Positions 23,961 to 26,886 of a stretch of 26,886 bases of DNA are shown here, piece after piece. The stretch's first letter is position 1. Each line of letters begins with the position of its first letter. This stretch comes from Clostridia bacterium (GTDB lineage Bacteria > Bacillota > Clostridia > DUPQ01). Below the pieces are notes generated by a model that was not told the origin of the DNA, made no database searches, and saw nothing but the letters and a program-made list of their open reading frames with translations. The position numbers were made by a program, and so were the translations under genes. The stretch spans positions 1-26,886 of the forward strand of contig JAUUZV010000004.1 in NCBI GenBank assembly GCA_030592085.1. Reading direction: 5' to 3'.

Positions 23961-25015
23961 TTATCGTGAGTATGACGATGATGAATATCTGGTTTATGTT
24001 CATGTGAATGAGTAATTTTTTCATGAGTATGAAGATGTGAGTGGTCTGGTATATTATGATTATGACTATGGTGTAAACCATTATGTGAATGTAAATGATT
24101 ATGAGTCATGACTGTATGAGTGTGTAAATGATTGTGTTTTTCAAAAACTGCTAAATATGCACCAAATAACATTAAAGGTAATGCAACATAAAATGAAAGA
24201 GATAATGTTTCATTAAAGAGTATTAATGAGAAAATCACACCTAGAAAAGGAGCTACTGCATAAAGAGTACTAGTTCTAGCAGCCCCTAAATGACGCTGTG
24301 CTTTTATATAAAAGAAAATACTTAATCCATATGATACAAAACCAAGGAGTAAAGCTAATAACATAGGATAGAGTAATATTTGTAATGAGAATCGCTCAAA
24401 AACAATATATACAAGTAGTGCGCCAATACCTGAACCAAATCCTTTTAAAATAACAATTTGATATGGGTCTTTATGTGACATGTTTCGAGTAAAATTATTT
24501 TCAAATCCCCAGGTTATACAAGCTAATAAAACAAGAAGCGAGCCATATGAGAATTTAATAGTAGTTAACTGAACTAAATCTATGGTCAATAAAAAACTAG
24601 ATAAGGTAATAAAGAATATTGCTAACCACATTCTTCTACCAATTGCCTCTTTAAAAATCATAAGCGCAACAATCGTTGTAGCAACCATTTCAAAATTAAA
24701 TAGTAAAGATGCATTAGCACTTGATGTTAGCTTTAATCCATATAGTAATAAGAACGGGGCTAAAATATCCAAAAGAATCATTAAAATAGCCCATTTTCTT
24801 TCTCCTTTATCTAAAGGGGCTTCATTATTTTTATTCCTTTTTCCAAGGTATATAAAGCCCATTCCAATTCCAGCTCCTAAATAGAGTAAAGAAGCTAGTA
24901 ACAAGGGAGATAAACTCTCTAACAGTATTTTTGACAAAGGAGCATTAAGCCCAAAAAGAATTGCTGCCAAAAGGGCAAATAAAATTGCTGTTACTTGAGT
25001 ATTTCTTTTTTTCAT
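23957..25015 (-). CDS. EamA/DMT family transporter with histidine-rich C-terminal tail
   Basis: 352 aa. Residues 1-290 hold about ten membrane segments in two EamA repeats (e.g. ALLAAILFGLNAPLSKILLE and LLVLLACITWGFENNFTRN), typical of drug/metabolite exporters. Residues 291-352 are a hydrophilic tail with 23 His in 62 residues, mostly spaced H-x-H, and some Asp/Glu. Such tails bind Zn, Ni, Co or Cu in other transporters, so metal-linked transport or regulation is plausible but not shown. The ATGA start overlaps the stop of the upstream rhamnosidase gene by 4 nt (minus strand), giving translational coupling. The tail coding sequence is 23960-24145. Confidence 0.87.
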   Translation of the reverse strand: MKKRNTQVTAILFALLAAILFGLNAPLSKILLESLSPLLLASLLYLGAGIGMGFIYLGKRNKNNEAPLDKGERKWAILMILLDILAPFLLLYGLKLTSSANASLLFNFEMVATTIVALMIFKEAIGRRMWLAIFFITLSSFLLTIDLVQLTTIKFSYGSLLVLLACITWGFENNFTRNMSHKDPYQIVILKGFGSGIGALLVYIVFERFSLQILLYPMLLALLLGFVSYGLSIFFYIKAQRHLGAARTSTLYAVAPFLGVIFSLILFNETLSLSFYVALPLMLFGAYLAVFEKHNHLHTHTVMTHNHLHSHNGLHHSHNHNIPDHSHLHTHEKITHSHEHKPDIHHRHTHDN

Positions 25016-26886
25016 TTAGTTAACTTATAATCTCCCGCTGACAATGATACACTTAATAATTGTCCAGTTATTGTTACTTTGTTAGAATTGAACATAGCTG
25101 CATATTCCTTTGGAAGGTATAATGTTGCGTAACAACCATATGGAATTGTAATATCTAAACTAAATTTATCATCAGTCTTTTTCCATGAACTTTCTATTCG
25201 GCCACGAACTGTTTCTACATAACAATCAACAAAGGTTAATCCACAGTCAATGTTTGGTTGCATAATAATATGTTCATAACCTGGAGAATTTTCATCAGGT
25301 TTAATTCCACCTAAGTATTTATACATAGAAGCCACCACATCAGAAAACATATGATGATTATAAGAACCTGTTCCGTTCCAAGTTTCCCAAATAGTTGTTG
25401 CCCCTAGCTTTAAAATATTACCAAACCCAGGAAATGTTTCCTGTGTAAGCATTTTAATTGCAGTATCAAAATTATTTGTTACACCTAATGAATTAAGAAC
25501 ATATTTGTTTCCTAAAATTCCAAAATCTAAATGATCATCTAGTTCTTTAATTTGAGACAATAATAATTCTGTTAATGGTTGTTTTTCATCCTCATTGGAT
25601 AATCCTTGAAAAAGCATACAGCCAGTAGATGTTTGACAGTTACCAGATACAGTCATTTTTTCTTTGTCAAAATATTTATCTCTAAAAGATTTTTTTATTT
25701 TTGTAGCCAGCTGTTGGTAGTATTTGACATCATCTTGCTTATCTAAAACAGAAGCCATTTTCGAAATAGTATCAGCAGCATTATAAAAATATGCAGTATC
25801 AGTTAATTCAGTTGGAGCTTTAAAAGATGACATGTTTATACTAATAGAAGGACCTTCAAAAGGAGCACACCAATCGCCAATTCCATAGTTAACAATAAAA
25901 TTTTCAGCCATTGACTCCATGTATGAACAATGTTTTGTTATGGTATCATACATTTTTTCTAGTATTTGGATGTCACCATAGTGAGTATAAAGATACCAAG
26001 GAATCAAGGTTAATGCACTTGACCAATCAGGTCCATTTCCCCAATTATAGCCCCATCCCGTTGAAGGAACTACACAAGGAATAACACCACTAGGTTTTTG
26101 TGCATCTTTTATATCATATAACCATTTTTTAAATTCATTAATAGTAATATAATTATACATTGTCTGTTCTGAAGATAAACTAGCATCACCTGTCCATGAG
26201 TTTTTTTCACGATGAGGACTATCTGTTAATAAACCATGAAAATTACCAATAGTTGACCAATGGGAAATATCAATAATTTTATTTAAAATATCATTAGAAG
26301 TTTTAATTTTTCCTTTTCTAGGAAGATCAGTATGAACTACAAGTCCCTTAACGGTTTCCAAAGTTGGCTCTTTTGATAAACCAATTAATTCAATGTATTG
26401 AAATCCATGGTAAACAAAACGCGGACTCCACAATTCAACTTTATCACTTTTCTTTGTATATTTATCTGTTTGAAAGTCTCCAGTTCTTGTAAAACCTGAA
26501 TTCCATCGACGATTTAAATCAATACCATTATCCATTAATTTTTCGTTATAGATAATTGTTATTTCATCACCTTTTTTACCAGAGGCTGCTAATTCTACAA
26601 ATCCTGCAATATTTTGACCTAAATCAAAAATCCAAGAATCTTGTGTAGATTTCCAAAACCTTATGGGTTTTATTGCAGTAGTTTGTCTAATTGGTTCCAT
26701 TTCCATTGAAGTTAATAAACCACCTGGAGCTCTAATGTTTTTAACATCGTCCCAATCACTATCATTACATGTTATATTATTCCAATCAGGTATTTCTAAA
26801 TTTGCATCATAATATTCACCATTTCTTATACTATTAAAGATAATTGGACTATTAGTTGATTTCCAAGATGAATCAGATGCAATTAC
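25012..26886 (-). CDS. GH78 alpha-L-rhamnosidase, C-terminal 624 residues (runs off the window end)
   Basis: The frame stays open from the TGA at 25014-25012 through the window end, so the ATG at 26706 is internal. The first visible residues include WKSTNSPIIFNSIRNGEYYDA and, further on, PIRQTTAIKP, which match the N-terminal beta domains of GH78. The (alpha/alpha)6 catalytic domain shows TDSPHREKNSWTGDA (acidic catalytic region) and TTIWETWNGTGSYNHHMFSD, and a beta domain closes the protein. The enzyme releases terminal alpha-L-rhamnose, as from pectin RG-I, flavonoid glycosides or bacterial polysaccharides. The N-terminus, and so any signal peptide, is outside the window. Its stop is coupled to the EamA transporter start. 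Confidence 0.92.
   Translation of the reverse strand, partial: VIASDSSWKSTNSPIIFNSIRNGEYYDANLEIPDWNNITCNDSDWDDVKNIRAPGGLLTSMEMEPIRQTTAIKPIRFWKSTQDSWIFDLGQNIAGFVELAASGKKGDEITIIYNEKLMDNGIDLNRRWNSGFTRTGDFQTDKYTKKSDKVELWSPRFVYHGFQYIELIGLSKEPTLETVKGLVVHTDLPRKGKIKTSNDILNKIIDISHWSTIGNFHGLLTDSPHREKNSWTGDASLSSEQTMYNYITINEFKKWLYDIKDAQKPSGVIPCVVPSTGWGYNWGNGPDWSSALTLIPWYLYTHYGDIQILEKMYDTITKHCSYMESMAENFIVNYGIGDWCAPFEGPSISINMSSFKAPTELTDTAYFYNAADTISKMASVLDKQDDVKYYQQLATKIKKSFRDKYFDKEKMTVSGNCQTSTGCMLFQGLSNEDEKQPLTELLLSQIKELDDHLDFGILGNKYVLNSLGVTNNFDTAIKMLTQETFPGFGNILKLGATTIWETWNGTGSYNHHMFSDVVASMYKYLGGIKPDENSPGYEHIIMQPNIDCGLTFVDCYVETVRGRIESSWKKTDDKFSLDITIPYGCYATLYLPKEYAAMFNSNKVTITGQLLSVSLSAGDYKLTK

Noticed and set aside
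24582..24884. 100-codon plus-strand frame inside the EamA gene
   Set aside because: Antisense to membrane segments, which gives an apparently open frame by composition only.
25012..26706. Complete 564-aa rhamnosidase starting at 26706
   Set aside because: The frame is open without a stop to the window end and the upstream residues match GH78 N-terminal domains, so the gene is cut by the window edge.
1..26886. Mollicute-type genetic code suggested by very low GC
   Set aside because: TGA terminates several conserved genes at the right place, and Trp positions in conserved motifs use TGG.

Overview
The window is a low-GC (clearly under 35 percent), gene-dense bacterial chromosome segment that contains the replication origin. 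Gene order (gyrB-remB-recF-yaaA-dnaN-dnaA on the minus strand, then rpmH-rnpA-yidD-yidC-jag-mnmE-mnmG-rsmG on the plus strand) is the classic Firmicutes origin arrangement. TGA is used as a stop (yaaA, mnmG, the rhamnosidase) and Trp is always TGG, so the standard bacterial code applies and this is not a code-4 mollicute. The short non-lipoprotein YidC, RemB, type II thymidine kinase and the CsaB/TagA pair fit an AT-rich member of the Clostridia. That placement is inference; no rRNA or other decisive marker is in the window.

Region 1 (1-4531, minus strand): 5' end of gyrB, remB (DUF370), recF, S4-domain yaaA, dnaN and dnaA. The dnaA-dnaN gap holds the unwinding site of oriC: DnaA boxes, a short GC-containing spacer, six perfect DnaA-trio repeats and a 30-nt all-A/T stretch, in the same order and orientation as in Bacillus subtilis. 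A second DnaA-box cluster lies upstream of dnaA (4569-4708), so the origin looks bipartite.

Region 2 (4734-11204, plus strand): a textbook sigma-A promoter drives rpmH-rnpA-yidD-yidC-jag (ribosomal protein L34, RNase P protein, membrane insertion, RNA-binding Jag/KhpB). A strong intrinsic terminator follows jag, then come mnmE-mnmG-rsmG (tRNA U34 modification and 16S rRNA methylation), which are coupled by abutting or overlapping start and stop codons.

Region 3 (11207-14171, minus strand): a two-gene envelope polysaccharide operon, a fused GT4 glycosyltransferase/CsaB-type pyruvyltransferase followed by a TagA/WecG-type glycosyltransferase.

Region 4 (14259-26886): an accessory carbohydrate locus. 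A plus-strand operon encodes two tandem alpha/beta hydrolases (acetyl-xylan-esterase-like, each with an extra C-terminal domain), thymidine kinase, a DUF2961/GH172 glycoside hydrolase and a DUF819 membrane protein. It converges with a minus-strand heparinase II/III-like gene, which is divergent from a PASTA-domain lipoprotein gene. At the right edge a GH78 alpha-L-rhamnosidase (N-terminus outside the window) is translationally coupled to a DMT/EamA transporter with an extreme histidine-rich tail. The enzymes whose N-termini are visible lack signal peptides, so they probably act on imported oligosaccharides. The substrate cannot be determined from the sequence.

No tRNA, rRNA, CRISPR array, transposase or integrase was seen. 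The strongest candidates for new biology are the bimodular tandem hydrolases with the coupled GH172-DUF819 pair, the His-tailed transporter coupled to the rhamnosidase, and the GT4-CsaB fusion.
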